Source: Porticoccaceae bacterium (lineage in GTDB: Bacteria; Pseudomonadota; Gammaproteobacteria; Pseudomonadales; Porticoccaceae). From it: DNA of 64,000 bases. The DNA lies in NCBI GenBank assembly GCA_024639885.1, contig JAHEGD010000004.1:81067-145066 (forward strand). The letters run 5' to 3'. The translations under genes and the position numbers were made by a program. The notes under the pieces are model-generated. The model was not told the origin of the DNA. It saw only the letters and a program-made list of their open reading frames with translations, and did not search any database. Of this stretch, positions 1 to 6,601 are shown in pieces; position 1 is the first letter of the stretch; every line of letters begins with the position of its first letter.

Positions 1-139
1 CAACTCGCGGCAAGGCATCTTGTCGTGCGAAGATTTCGCGCTGCGAGGAATCATTCGCCTGTGGTAACCATGCACAGCTGGCCAGTGCTGCATAACCCAA
101 CAGGGCTAACCAGTTAATCTGGTATCTCACTGTACTCAC
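1..139 (-). CDS. N-terminus of a probable lipoprotein (partial)
   Basis: The minus strand opens a reading frame here that runs off the left edge, so only about 46 residues are visible. It starts with a GTG at 139, with a second in-frame GTG at 130; a GAGGTG Shine-Dalgarno-like sequence lies at about 144-149. The residues form a short hydrophobic stretch ending in ALASC, which looks like a lipobox with the Cys near residue 22 followed by a polar mature region. A lipoprotein anchored in the cell envelope is inferred. It follows the 317-codon gene at 173 by about 34 bases and probably shares its operon. Function unknown. Confidence 0.45.
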   Translation of the reverse strand, partial: MSTVRYQINWLALLGYAALASCAWLPQANDSSQREIFARQDALPRV

Positions 140-172
140 TTCTCACCTCTAGGCTATCCGCTACGCGAGCGT

Positions 173-1111
173 TTACAATCTCTTCCAGTCGGGCCAACCC
201 GAACTCTCCGCACCCCAAGTAAACGCCGGCGCCCATAAAAACTGGACACGGCCATTAACTATCTTAAATGCCTCAAACAGCGTCAATCCTGGAATACCGC
301 CATCGCCAAACTGGTGAAATTGTGCCAGTGCCACAACAACACCCCGTGCTTCATCGGCGATGTAGTAGCGACGGTTGTCGACACGCCACCTAAACCGTGG
401 GGCAAAATCAAGAAACCAGCTACAACTCTTGCCGCGCTTTTCGACCCGCACGTAATCTAAAGGGCGCTGGTCATGACTATAAGCATTGTTGGTGGTGTAC
501 ACGCCAAACTCGCTACGCTGACAGTCTGGCGAGAATAGTGGCTTATCCCATTGGCCGCTATTTACCGCACTCCAGTAATCATCGGCAATAGCGATTAGCT
601 CTGTGATCCCGACACGCTCATCCTCAGGTAAGATGGCGTCGAAAAGATCTGACTCCTTAAATGGCACTTCGACTCGGCTAGCGGACTGAAAACCGCTCTC
701 CGTAGCATGCTCTTCTACCTCAACAATACGACCTTTCGCGTCAACTTTCAGTCGCAGCGCGTAATGCCACCACCGCCTATTGGGCTGTGGTTGGCCGGCG
801 ATGGTAGCGAACACAATGGCAATCCCTGTTGCCGAGTCGAAGAATGAATCGCGATTGACCACTGTAACCGCTGGCCCCCAGACTATTCCGGCACCTAACT
901 CGACTTCCTGGCCGTTACTGGTCACCCTGAGTTCAGGCGCGAGCGACAGTCGACTGGTTTTATTATTAGTCAAAGCCTCGAGGTAAGAAGTAGCCGCGTC
1001 AGAGAGGCAGCGCTTGTCACAATCCGAAGCAGCCGCTGTAGTGTAACTGACCAATACTAATAAACTGCCAAATATACTTAGCCAACCTCGGTTACTCCTC
1101 GGCAAGCCCAT
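173..1111 (-). CDS. secreted protein of unknown function beside a TonB receptor
   Basis: About 312 residues. I chose the ATG at 1111 because a GGAGGT ribosome site sits just upstream; the ATG at 1126 has none. The N-terminus has a hydrophobic signal sequence ending near TTAAAS, and the first mature residues hold two cysteines (CDKRC). The rest is rich in Trp, Tyr and Arg (RRWWHY, FRWRVDNRRYY) with no catalytic motif I recognise. Later segments read like two alpha/beta domains of the NTF2 or SnoaL kind, but this is only an impression. It lies downstream of the TonB receptor on the same strand, separated by a terminator. It may act on the same substrate in the periplasm. I do not recognise the family with certainty. 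Confidence 0.7.
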   Translation of the reverse strand: MGLPRSNRGWLSIFGSLLVLVSYTTAAASDCDKRCLSDAATSYLEALTNNKTSRLSLAPELRVTSNGQEVELGAGIVWGPAVTVVNRDSFFDSATGIAIVFATIAGQPQPNRRWWHYALRLKVDAKGRIVEVEEHATESGFQSASRVEVPFKESDLFDAILPEDERVGITELIAIADDYWSAVNSGQWDKPLFSPDCQRSEFGVYTTNNAYSHDQRPLDYVRVEKRGKSCSWFLDFAPRFRWRVDNRRYYIADEARGVVVALAQFHQFGDGGIPGLTLFEAFKIVNGRVQFLWAPAFTWGAESSGWPDWKRL

Positions 1112-1145
1112 ACCACCTCCAGACATTTAAATTTTATATGCTGAC

Positions 1146-1184
1146 AAAAAAACGGCTCATCGCCAACGGCGTGACGATGAGCCG
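1146..1184 (-). terminator. rho-independent terminator of the TonB receptor gene
   Basis: A perfect 10-bp inverted repeat (CGGCTCATCG at 1153-1162 with CGATGAGCCG at 1175-1184) is followed on the minus strand by seven T (1146-1152). It lies about 50 bases past the stop of the TonB receptor gene. Confidence 0.85.
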
Positions 1185-1232
1185 CCTACATGGGAAATGT
1201 GGTCTCAGCCACCAAACACCATGAGCTAGAGA

Positions 1233-3614
1233 TTAAAAATCGTAGCTAAATGATGCCCCAAAGGTACGAGTTGAACCACGATCAACTCGACAACTCACCG
1301 CATAGCTGAAGCCATTTAAACCACTTTCATAAGTAGTGTTGCCCTCGTTAAGGCCGCGGAATCCGCAGTAGTGCTCATCTGTCAAATTATTACCGAATAG
1401 AGCTACCGAGTATTGCTGTTGATCACCAAAGTTATAAGTAACATTAGCATTCAATAGCGTGTAAGCAGGCTGTGTACGCGCCGCCACAGTTTCACTGGAG
1501 CTGCTAACGATCGTATTGCGGAGCGTATCGCCAGTGTGACTAATGTTGCCCATCAGCGTAAGCAACGCGCCGTTACTCAGTGTCAACTCCTGCGAGACCG
1601 TCGCCGCCATCGAGAACTCAGGGCTGTTGGCTAACTCGCCGCCCTCCACGAACTGACTGCCGGCTACAACCGTGACCTCGGTATCTAGCAGCGAGACTCC
1701 CAAGTCGATGTAAAGGCCGTTATCACTAGCATATTTCACACTGCCATCAAAGCCAGAGATTTCAGACTCCGGTGCATTCACCAGAGTCGGCACGCCGGCA
1801 ACGGTGGAAAACTGCTGTAGATTTTCGTAAACATAGGAAAATACTGCACCGTCGATCTGAACAGCATTATTCATATATGACGCTTTATACCCTAACTCTA
1901 CAGCCTTGAGTGACTCCGGCTCTAGACGCGATGCCTCTAATCCAGTTTGCAAATTAGGCACAGGTACCAAGGCAAATACGGCACGGGTATCTGCAGCGCT
2001 GCCTTTGAAACCCTTTGAATAGCTCGCGTAGAGCAGCGAGTCTTCGGTCAGTTTCCAATCCAATTTAAGCGTATAGCCAACATCTTCGTTTGGCAGCGCC
2101 TGACTAACTTGTCGGCGAGTATCGTAGCCACCGGCGTCTTGGTTGGCATCATCAGGATTAGCTTGCGCCAACACTAGAGCAGCAACGTCGGCTGAAAACA
2201 GTGGAGTAGCCGAGTCGTACGATGTGGCCAATGGGCTTGAGGGCAGATAGTTAGCCCTAATCTCCTCATCAGACCAACGCACACCTGCCGTGACAGTTAC
2301 CACATCGTTGATGTCGTATTCGCCTTGCAGGTAGATACCTAGATTTTCCTTGCTATGGTCAAGCTGGACGTTAGGATTTCTGGTGCCGTTAGCAAATTTG
2401 GGCGACCGTACCGCAGTATAAGACTGCGCGTCCTCATCCAACATGTAGGCTCCAGCTATCCAGCGAAAAGCGCCGTCCGCGGATGAAGTTAGCCGCACCT
2501 CGTGCTGAGAGATGTCGCGATCATCTTCTTGGAACTGATGAAGTAGTTGAATGCCAGTACCGTCAGAGTCAAATGCCACTTTCACATCTAAATTGTCAAA
2601 CGCGGTAATCACATTGAGCGTTGCCCAAGAGAGATCATAGCTAAAATCGAAGTAATAGCCTGATGATTCAATGTCTTCATGACCAATGTTGCTAGTGATG
2701 CTTTCCCAATCACCCGTAGATGGATCGGTAGCGACCTCACCCGTGCCGCCGCCATTCCTACTCAGACAGTCGGTATCACGCTCAAAATCCAGCTCGCCGG
2801 GGCCAAAATCAACACAAACGCCACCAAGTCCGTCTGGATCACGAGTCCCGAGCGCCTTAACAGCAGAACCATTGTTTTCGTTTTGCATACCGTGAATATT
2901 GACGTTCAACTGCGCACGATCATTCGGCACCCAAACCAACGATGCCCGATAGGCACCCATGTCGTCACCACCATAGTCGCGACCATCCGTGGTCGAGACG
3001 AATGGCCCATCATTTTTATTGGTCTGCATCGCTAAGCGCGCAGCTACGGTGTCGCTAACGTCAAAACCCACGGCAGCTTCAGAACCAATTTGCGAGTCTG
3101 AACCAAACTTTATCGAGACACTACCGTTAGTTCCTACCCCAACTTCTGGCTTGTTACTAATATAATTAATCGCACCCCCGGTAGTGTTAAGACCGTAAAG
3201 CGTATTTTGCGGTCCTTTCAAAATTTCTACACGCTCCATGTCAAACAGCGCTGCCCGTGCCTGAAACCCGCTTGTTAGGCTAACGCCGTCGTAATACTGG
3301 CCAACCGCCGACGCGGCTGTTAAGTGCAAGTCTGCCGTACCCACACCACGCAGATAATAATTGCGATTAGAACCTGCTTGCGAACCTGAATTCAGGCCCG
3401 GCGTCACATTGGCTAACTGGCTTGCTTCAACGATTCCCAGTGCCTTGAGAGACTCACTGGAATAAGCGGCGATAGCAATAGGTACGTCTTGCAGCGACTC
3501 TGATCGCTTTTGAGCCGTCACAATAATTTCTTCTAACGCGGCATTAGCCGCCAAGGGCATTGCCACAGCAATACCGATTGACAGTGCCTTGACTACATAA
3601 GTACTAGTTCGCAT
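1233..3614 (-). CDS. TonB-dependent outer membrane receptor
   Basis: 793 residues, the usual size for a TonB-dependent receptor. A signal peptide ends at ANAA, followed at once by the TonB box EEIIVTAQKR and a plug domain (about 30-150: SLQDVPIAI, VERVEILKGPQNTLYGLNTTGGAINYISNKP). The remaining 600 residues are an outer membrane beta-barrel ending in FGASFSYDF with the terminal aromatic residue. Known family role: energised uptake of large substrates such as siderophores, cobalamin, oligosaccharides or lipids. The IIVTAQKR plus SESLQDVPIAI start is typical of the large receptor group of marine gammaproteobacteria and sphingomonads, so iron need not be the substrate. A GGAG ribosome site lies 6 bases before the ATG. 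Confidence 0.93.
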   Translation of the reverse strand: MRTSTYVVKALSIGIAVAMPLAANAALEEIIVTAQKRSESLQDVPIAIAAYSSESLKALGIVEASQLANVTPGLNSGSQAGSNRNYYLRGVGTADLHLTAASAVGQYYDGVSLTSGFQARAALFDMERVEILKGPQNTLYGLNTTGGAINYISNKPEVGVGTNGSVSIKFGSDSQIGSEAAVGFDVSDTVAARLAMQTNKNDGPFVSTTDGRDYGGDDMGAYRASLVWVPNDRAQLNVNIHGMQNENNGSAVKALGTRDPDGLGGVCVDFGPGELDFERDTDCLSRNGGGTGEVATDPSTGDWESITSNIGHEDIESSGYYFDFSYDLSWATLNVITAFDNLDVKVAFDSDGTGIQLLHQFQEDDRDISQHEVRLTSSADGAFRWIAGAYMLDEDAQSYTAVRSPKFANGTRNPNVQLDHSKENLGIYLQGEYDINDVVTVTAGVRWSDEEIRANYLPSSPLATSYDSATPLFSADVAALVLAQANPDDANQDAGGYDTRRQVSQALPNEDVGYTLKLDWKLTEDSLLYASYSKGFKGSAADTRAVFALVPVPNLQTGLEASRLEPESLKAVELGYKASYMNNAVQIDGAVFSYVYENLQQFSTVAGVPTLVNAPESEISGFDGSVKYASDNGLYIDLGVSLLDTEVTVVAGSQFVEGGELANSPEFSMAATVSQELTLSNGALLTLMGNISHTGDTLRNTIVSSSSETVAARTQPAYTLLNANVTYNFGDQQQYSVALFGNNLTDEHYCGFRGLNEGNTTYESGLNGFSYAVSCRVDRGSTRTFGASFSYDF

Positions 3615-3820
3615 TACCCTCTCCTATTAATTATTTTTGCAGCCAGCTTTGCCCCTTTGCAAAATTATCCACTTCGATGACCTGTCATTAAAGTCTAACT
3701 GGCGTCTACAGCAATCTAATGCCGCAAGCAAAGGCTAAGCGAACTGAGCATGAAATTATATGAGTACATTTCGTCATTTTTTCTAACTGAAACCGCAGCC
3801 ACCGACCGCCCCGGGGACAG
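3615..3820. other. non-coding gap upstream of the TonB receptor
   Basis: About 200 AT-richer bases upstream of the receptor gene on the minus strand. They presumably hold its promoter, but I could not pick a convincing pair of boxes. No gene is seen. Confidence 0.4.
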
Positions 3821-3916
3821 ATGCAGATGCAGGTGCAGGTACAGGTGCATGTACAGGTGCATGTGCAGGTGCAGGTGCAGGTGCAGGTGCAGGTGCAGGT
3901 GCAGGTGCAGATGCAG
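3821..3916. repeat. hexanucleotide microsatellite, 16 units
   Basis: Sixteen contiguous hexamers of the form RTGCAG. The first seven vary (ATGCAG, GTACAG, GTGCAT), the next eight (3863-3910) are perfect GTGCAG, and the last is ATGCAG. The array is intergenic, between the TonB receptor promoter region and the exonuclease gene. A perfect core suggests recent slippage expansion. Confidence 0.95.
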
Positions 3917-3991
3917 AGTGATTATCTAGATATTTCTTAGCTAAGGTCTAACACACGACTTTTTGCTCATCACGACCAACCATAAACAGGT

Positions 3992-4603
3992 CTATAACCC
4001 GTGAAAGCTTTGCACTGTAGACTTCACCCATTGTTTACTCGCCGCCTGTACCGCCAGCAGCAGCGCCGTTGGCGCCTCGGCCAGCTGGTAATCGCTGCAC
4101 AGCTGGCGCTGCGCCGCGACCGCCAAGTGGGCGGTACACTCGGCGTCGGCCAGGGCACGGTGGTACTGCCCCGCCGCCGGCAGCCGAAGGCTAGACACCA
4201 GTGCCGACAGCCGGTAGCTGGCCAGATTGGGGAACACCCGCCGCGCCAGCTTGAGCGAACAGAGCCACTCGCCGCCGGAGCGACGATCCAGCTCGGCTAA
4301 GCCGGCTTGCCAAAACTTGGCGTCAAACGAGGCGTTGTGGGCCAAAAGCGGCCGGCCGTCGACAAATGCTAGCGCCGCCGCCATCACCTCGCTGGTCGGT
4401 GGCGCACTGCGCACCATGGCGTTGGTGATGCCGGTCAATTGCTGAATATCGTAGGGGATCGGCTGGCCGGGGTTGATCAAACTCTGGTAACTGTCGACGA
4501 TGCGACCGCGCTCAACAAGACAGATACCGATCTCGGTTGCCCGCGCACCGAGTGCCGGCGACATACCGGTGGTTTCAAAATCGATTACTGCGTAGCGGCT
4601 CAT
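3992..4603 (-). CDS. DnaQ-like 3'-5' exonuclease (DEDDh family)
   Basis: 203 residues from the ATG at 4603. The open frame extends 60 codons further upstream, but that extension runs through a dispersed repeat and is rejected. The protein begins MSRYAVIDFETTG (exo I, Asp and Glu). It carries LLAHNASFDAKFW as exo II and YHRALADAECTAHL as exo III with the conserved His and Asp. These are the DEDDh metal ligands of RNase T/DnaQ exonucleases. It lacks polymerase or GIY-YIG parts. It is separate from the true epsilon subunit at 16735-17445 and more likely a general DNA or RNA trimming enzyme. The N-terminal DFETTGMSP and short length fit stand-alone exonucleases near TA modules or in accessory regions. 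Exact substrate unknown. Confidence 0.85.
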   Translation of the reverse strand: MSRYAVIDFETTGMSPALGARATEIGICLVERGRIVDSYQSLINPGQPIPYDIQQLTGITNAMVRSAPPTSEVMAAALAFVDGRPLLAHNASFDAKFWQAGLAELDRRSGGEWLCSLKLARRVFPNLASYRLSALVSSLRLPAAGQYHRALADAECTAHLAVAAQRQLCSDYQLAEAPTALLLAVQAASKQWVKSTVQSFHGL

Positions 4604-4660
4604 CGGGATTCTCAGAGTAAGAAAGCTCGCAGTGTAGCGAAACTGGCGCCCTGGCACAGC

Positions 4661-4735
4661 AGCAAGAGCTGGTCTCTTTTTGAAACGACTGAAGCACACC
4701 CAGTTTTTCAAGCCCGGCTGGCACTGGAGGGCTGG
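4661..4735. repeat. 75-bp dispersed repeat, copy 1 (left of higBA)
   Basis: This stretch matches 5627-5701 in the same orientation along about 75 bases, roughly three-quarters identical by eye, with an exact 20-base core at 4711-4730 and 5677-5696. The two copies bracket the higBA operon. Confidence 0.8.
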
Positions 4736-4818
4736 TTGTCGAGCGTACCGATTCTGGGGGATACGGGGGTTAAGCTCCAACAACAGTACTATCCAAAATC
4801 AATAGATAAGCGAGGAAT

Positions 4819-5196
4819 TTACTCGCCGGTACTGTGCAACGGATAATCTTGCACCAGGCTTTCGGTGGGAATATTTAAGCCATCGTGTAACTTACGAATC
4901 ATGGTCAGTGTTAGCTTTCTTCGGTAATTCATCACTTCGGACACACGCCCAGTACCGCCAATATAAGGCACTAAATCCTTATCTCTTAATCCAAATTGCT
5001 CCATACGAAAACGAATAGCCTCGATGGGATTTGGGGTTTCGATGGGGTGGCGCTTAACTTCGTACGCTTCAATAAGGGTGCCCAGAATGTCTAACTCATC
5101 ACCCTCTGGCGTGTCTAGCGCTGCATCCATCAGCATCATAGTGCGCTCTAAAGCAGCCTCATAATCGGCTTCTGTTTTAATTGGCTTAATGTTCAT
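4819..5196 (-). CDS. higA: antitoxin HigA, HTH domain
   Basis: 125 residues. It matches the HigA/COG5499 layout: an N-terminal helical part (IKTEADYEAALERTMMLMDA, then GDELDILGTLIEAYEVKRHPI) and a C-terminal helix-turn-helix (about 60-115: IRFRMEQFGLRDKDLVPYIGGTGRVSEVMNYRRKLTLTMIRKLHDGLNIP). The family binds and neutralises HigB and represses its own operon. The start ATG overlaps the higB stop by four bases (ATGA), so the two are translationally coupled in the toxin-first order usual for higBA. The palindrome at 5506-5522 is the likely operator. Confidence 0.92.
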   Translation of the reverse strand: MNIKPIKTEADYEAALERTMMLMDAALDTPEGDELDILGTLIEAYEVKRHPIETPNPIEAIRFRMEQFGLRDKDLVPYIGGTGRVSEVMNYRRKLTLTMIRKLHDGLNIPTESLVQDYPLHSTGE

Positions 5197-5492
5197 ACCG
5201 TCACCGCGTCTATTTCATCGTACATTTTGTGGCTTCCAACAAAGCGCACATACACCATTCTGTAAGGGTAATTAATCTTTACGATAAGCCGATAGTCATT
5301 ACCCTTGATGTTAAATACTACCCGGCTATCTTGAATAATACTGGCACTGCCAAATTGAGCCTTGAGCTCTTGAGGCGTTGACCAATCGGCTTTAAGTACC
5401 TCTTCATGCCATGCCTCTAGCTGTCCCTGGGAAGCGGAATATTGAGACTGCTCCCAGAACTCGCGCAACGTCTTTTTCGATACTATACGCAT
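5193..5492 (-). CDS. higB: toxin HigB, mRNA interferase
   Basis: 99 residues, typical for the HigB toxin family (RelE-like fold, ribosome-dependent mRNA cleavage). The family signature is clear: N-terminal MRIVSKKTLREFWE, then DSRVVFNIKGNDYRLIVKINYPYRMVYVRFVGSHKMYDEID at the C-terminus. It is the first gene of a two-gene operon with higA. Ribosome site: GAGGG about 8 bases before the ATG. The frame is intact, so the module may be functional. Activity itself is inferred. Confidence 0.92.
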   Translation of the reverse strand: MRIVSKKTLREFWEQSQYSASQGQLEAWHEEVLKADWSTPQELKAQFGSASIIQDSRVVFNIKGNDYRLIVKINYPYRMVYVRFVGSHKMYDEIDAVTV

Positions 5493-5505
5493 CTCGCGCC
5501 CTCAC

Positions 5506-5539
5506 GCTCCCATTATGGGAGCCGTTTTTTCGTTGTCAA
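5506..5539 (-). promoter_or_regulatory. higBA promoter with overlapping palindromic operator
   Basis: On the minus strand TTGACA (5539-5534) is followed after 16 bases by CATAAT (5517-5512), a strong sigma-70 promoter. The -10 box sits inside a perfect inverted repeat, GCTCCCA-TTA-TGGGAGC (5506-5522). This is where a HigA dimer would bind to block RNA polymerase. The predicted transcript starts near 5505, giving a leader of only about 13 bases before higB. Confidence 0.8.
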
Positions 5540-5626
5540 CCTCACTACATTAGTACTATTAGCCTGTATTCGCCCGTCCAGCACTGCATAAAAAGGTCAG
5601 TGGGCACTCTCCATTCTCCTCACACC

Positions 5627-5701
5627 AACGAAAGCTGGTGTCTTTTCGAAACGATGGCAGCACTCCCAGCGTATCCAGCCCGGCTGGCACTGGAGGTCTG
5701 C
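5627..5701. repeat. 75-bp dispersed repeat, copy 2 (right of higBA)
   Basis: Same orientation as the copy at 4661-4735, sharing the exact 20-base core (5677-5696). Conceptual translations of both copies give similar peptides (LFET..A.P...ARLALE), which explains several short spurious reading frames here. Confidence 0.8.
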
Positions 5702-5922
5702 GACCGTCTCCCGCAGGGACAGTGGGAGCCGAGCTTCTAGGGACGGATTCACGGCGTATCGCAGCACCCAGCGGCAGGCGGGCGGGCGGGTGATCGAGCA
5801 AAGCGATACTAGAGTGCGGCAATGCAGACGAAGCCCCAGATCTAGCCCTGCGCACGGTCTTGGATGACGGTGCATTGGATGTTTGCCCGTGAGGATTGTT
5901 ACTCTTCATAAAAAATTGGGTA
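5702..5922. other. non-coding stretch right of the higBA repeat
   Basis: About 220 bases with no credible gene. Frames on both strands have unnatural composition and no family resemblance. The right end (about 5885-5905) looks like a decayed copy of the terminator that follows tRNA-Ala. Confidence 0.5.
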
Positions 5923-6051
5923 GAGCCTAGCGGGATTATTCGTTTGCCTTGTGCGGCAAACTCCCCCCTTCGGGGGCGCTTCGCGCTCAAAACAACTTCG
6001 TTGTTTTGTGAAACCGCTTTCAGCGGTTCTGCTCACTGCGTTCGCCCAAAC

Positions 6052-6078
6052 AAAAAAACCCCACGCTTCGCGTGAGGG
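6052..6078 (-). terminator. copy of the tRNA-Ala terminator (third unit)
   Basis: Same hairpin and T7 tract as the terminator at 6432-6458, in the outer repeat unit. The T tract lies at 6052-6058. Confidence 0.7.
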
Positions 6079-6127
6079 TTGTTACTTTTTGTTTAGGGAA
6101 CGGGCGGGGCCTCGCTTGGTCCCTCTC

Positions 6128-6219
6128 GGCCATCCATGGCCTCCCGGACATTTGTGCTTCCATGCACTTCGTCCCTCTCGGCCATCCATGGCCTCCGGGA
6201 CATTTGTGCATCCATGCAC
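6128..6219 (-). repeat. four short hairpins with GGA in the loop
   Basis: On the minus strand, GGCCA-UGGA-UGGCC occurs at 6128-6141 and 6180-6193. GTGCA-UGGA-UGCAC occurs at 6206-6219, and a variant, GTGC-AUGGAA-GCAC, at 6154-6167. Each is a short stem presenting GGA in the loop. Two more lie at 6344-6357 and 6370-6383. Confidence 0.75.
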
Positions 6220-6267
6220 TTCATCGAACGCGCTTTCAGCGGTTCTGCTCACTGCGTTCGCCCAAAC

Positions 6268-6294
6268 AAAAAAACCCCACGCTTCGCGTGAGGG
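6268..6294 (-). terminator. copy of the tRNA-Ala terminator (second unit)
   Basis: Identical hairpin to 6432-6458, with the T7 tract at 6268-6274 on the minus strand. Confidence 0.7.
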
Positions 6295-6431
6295 TTGTTA
6301 TTTTTTGCTTAGGGAACGGGCGGAGCCTAGCTTGGTCCCTCTCGGCCATCCATGGCCTCCGGGACATTTGTGCATCCATGCACTTCATCGAACGCGCTTT
6401 CAGCGGTTCTGCTCACTGCGTTCGCCCAAAC

Positions 6432-6458
6432 AAAAAAACCCCACGCTTCGCGTGAGGG
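6432..6458 (-). terminator. rho-independent terminator after tRNA-Ala
   Basis: The minus-strand stem (6439-6457) is perfect apart from one G-U pair, with a three-base loop, followed by seven T (6432-6438). On the plus strand the same position would be a C-A mismatch. That supports the minus direction. Confidence 0.85.
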
Positions 6459-6467
6459 TTGTTTGTT

Positions 6468-6543
6468 TGGTGGAGCCTAGCGGGATCGAACCGCTGACCT
6501 CAACACTGCCAGTGTTGCGCTCTCCCAGCTGAGCTAAGGCCCC
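6468..6543 (-). tRNA. tRNA-Ala (anticodon GGC)
   Basis: 76 bases including an encoded CCA (6468-6470). The cloverleaf folds with acceptor GGGGCCT/AGGCTCC, including the G3-U70 pair that marks alanine tRNAs. D stem is GCTC/GAGC, anticodon stem CAACA/TGTTG with loop CTGGCAG, and T arm AGCGG-TTCGATC-CCGCT. Anticodon GGC reads GCC/GCU. It lies 58 bases past the gltX stop on the same strand and may be co-transcribed with it. Its 3' end has been copied several times downstream. Confidence 0.97.
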
Positions 6544-6601
6544 GAAAAAGGAAGGCGCATATTAGGGGCGAGCTGCGGCCGTGTCAAGCGTACCGGGCCA
6601 G

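Larger units (their letters stand above)
5923..6467 (-). repeat. tandem array of tRNA-Ala 3'-end/terminator units
   Basis: Reading leftward from the tRNA, the stretch tRNA 3' end - terminator - hairpin block recurs. Units that begin CGCTTTCAGCGG and end with the terminator lie at 6015, 6231 and 6395. Spacing is 164 bases for the last pair. It is 216 for the first pair, because a 52-base piece (6119-6170 and 6171-6223) is duplicated inside that unit. Remnants of the tRNA 3' terminus remain at 6322-6331, weakly at 6106-6114, and at 5923-5936, where 14 bases match tRNA positions 6473-6486 exactly. No gene is credible across this stretch. Confidence 0.85.

Noticed and set aside
4604..4783. 60-codon N-terminal extension of the DnaQ-like exonuclease
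   Set aside because: It reads through the dispersed repeat at 4661-4735, and the family starts at the Met just before the DFETTG motif.
5923..5936. Phage or integron attachment site (attR) at the tRNA-Ala tail
   Set aside because: No integrase gene is found in the window, and the copies include the native terminator and downstream DNA, which simple site-specific integration would not copy.
5559..6532. Overlapping reading frames on both strands (up to 193 codons) between higB and tRNA-Ala
   Set aside because: They run through the 75-bp repeat, hairpin chains and tRNA-tail repeats, with repeated peptide blocks that simply mirror the DNA repeats and no ribosome sites or known family features.
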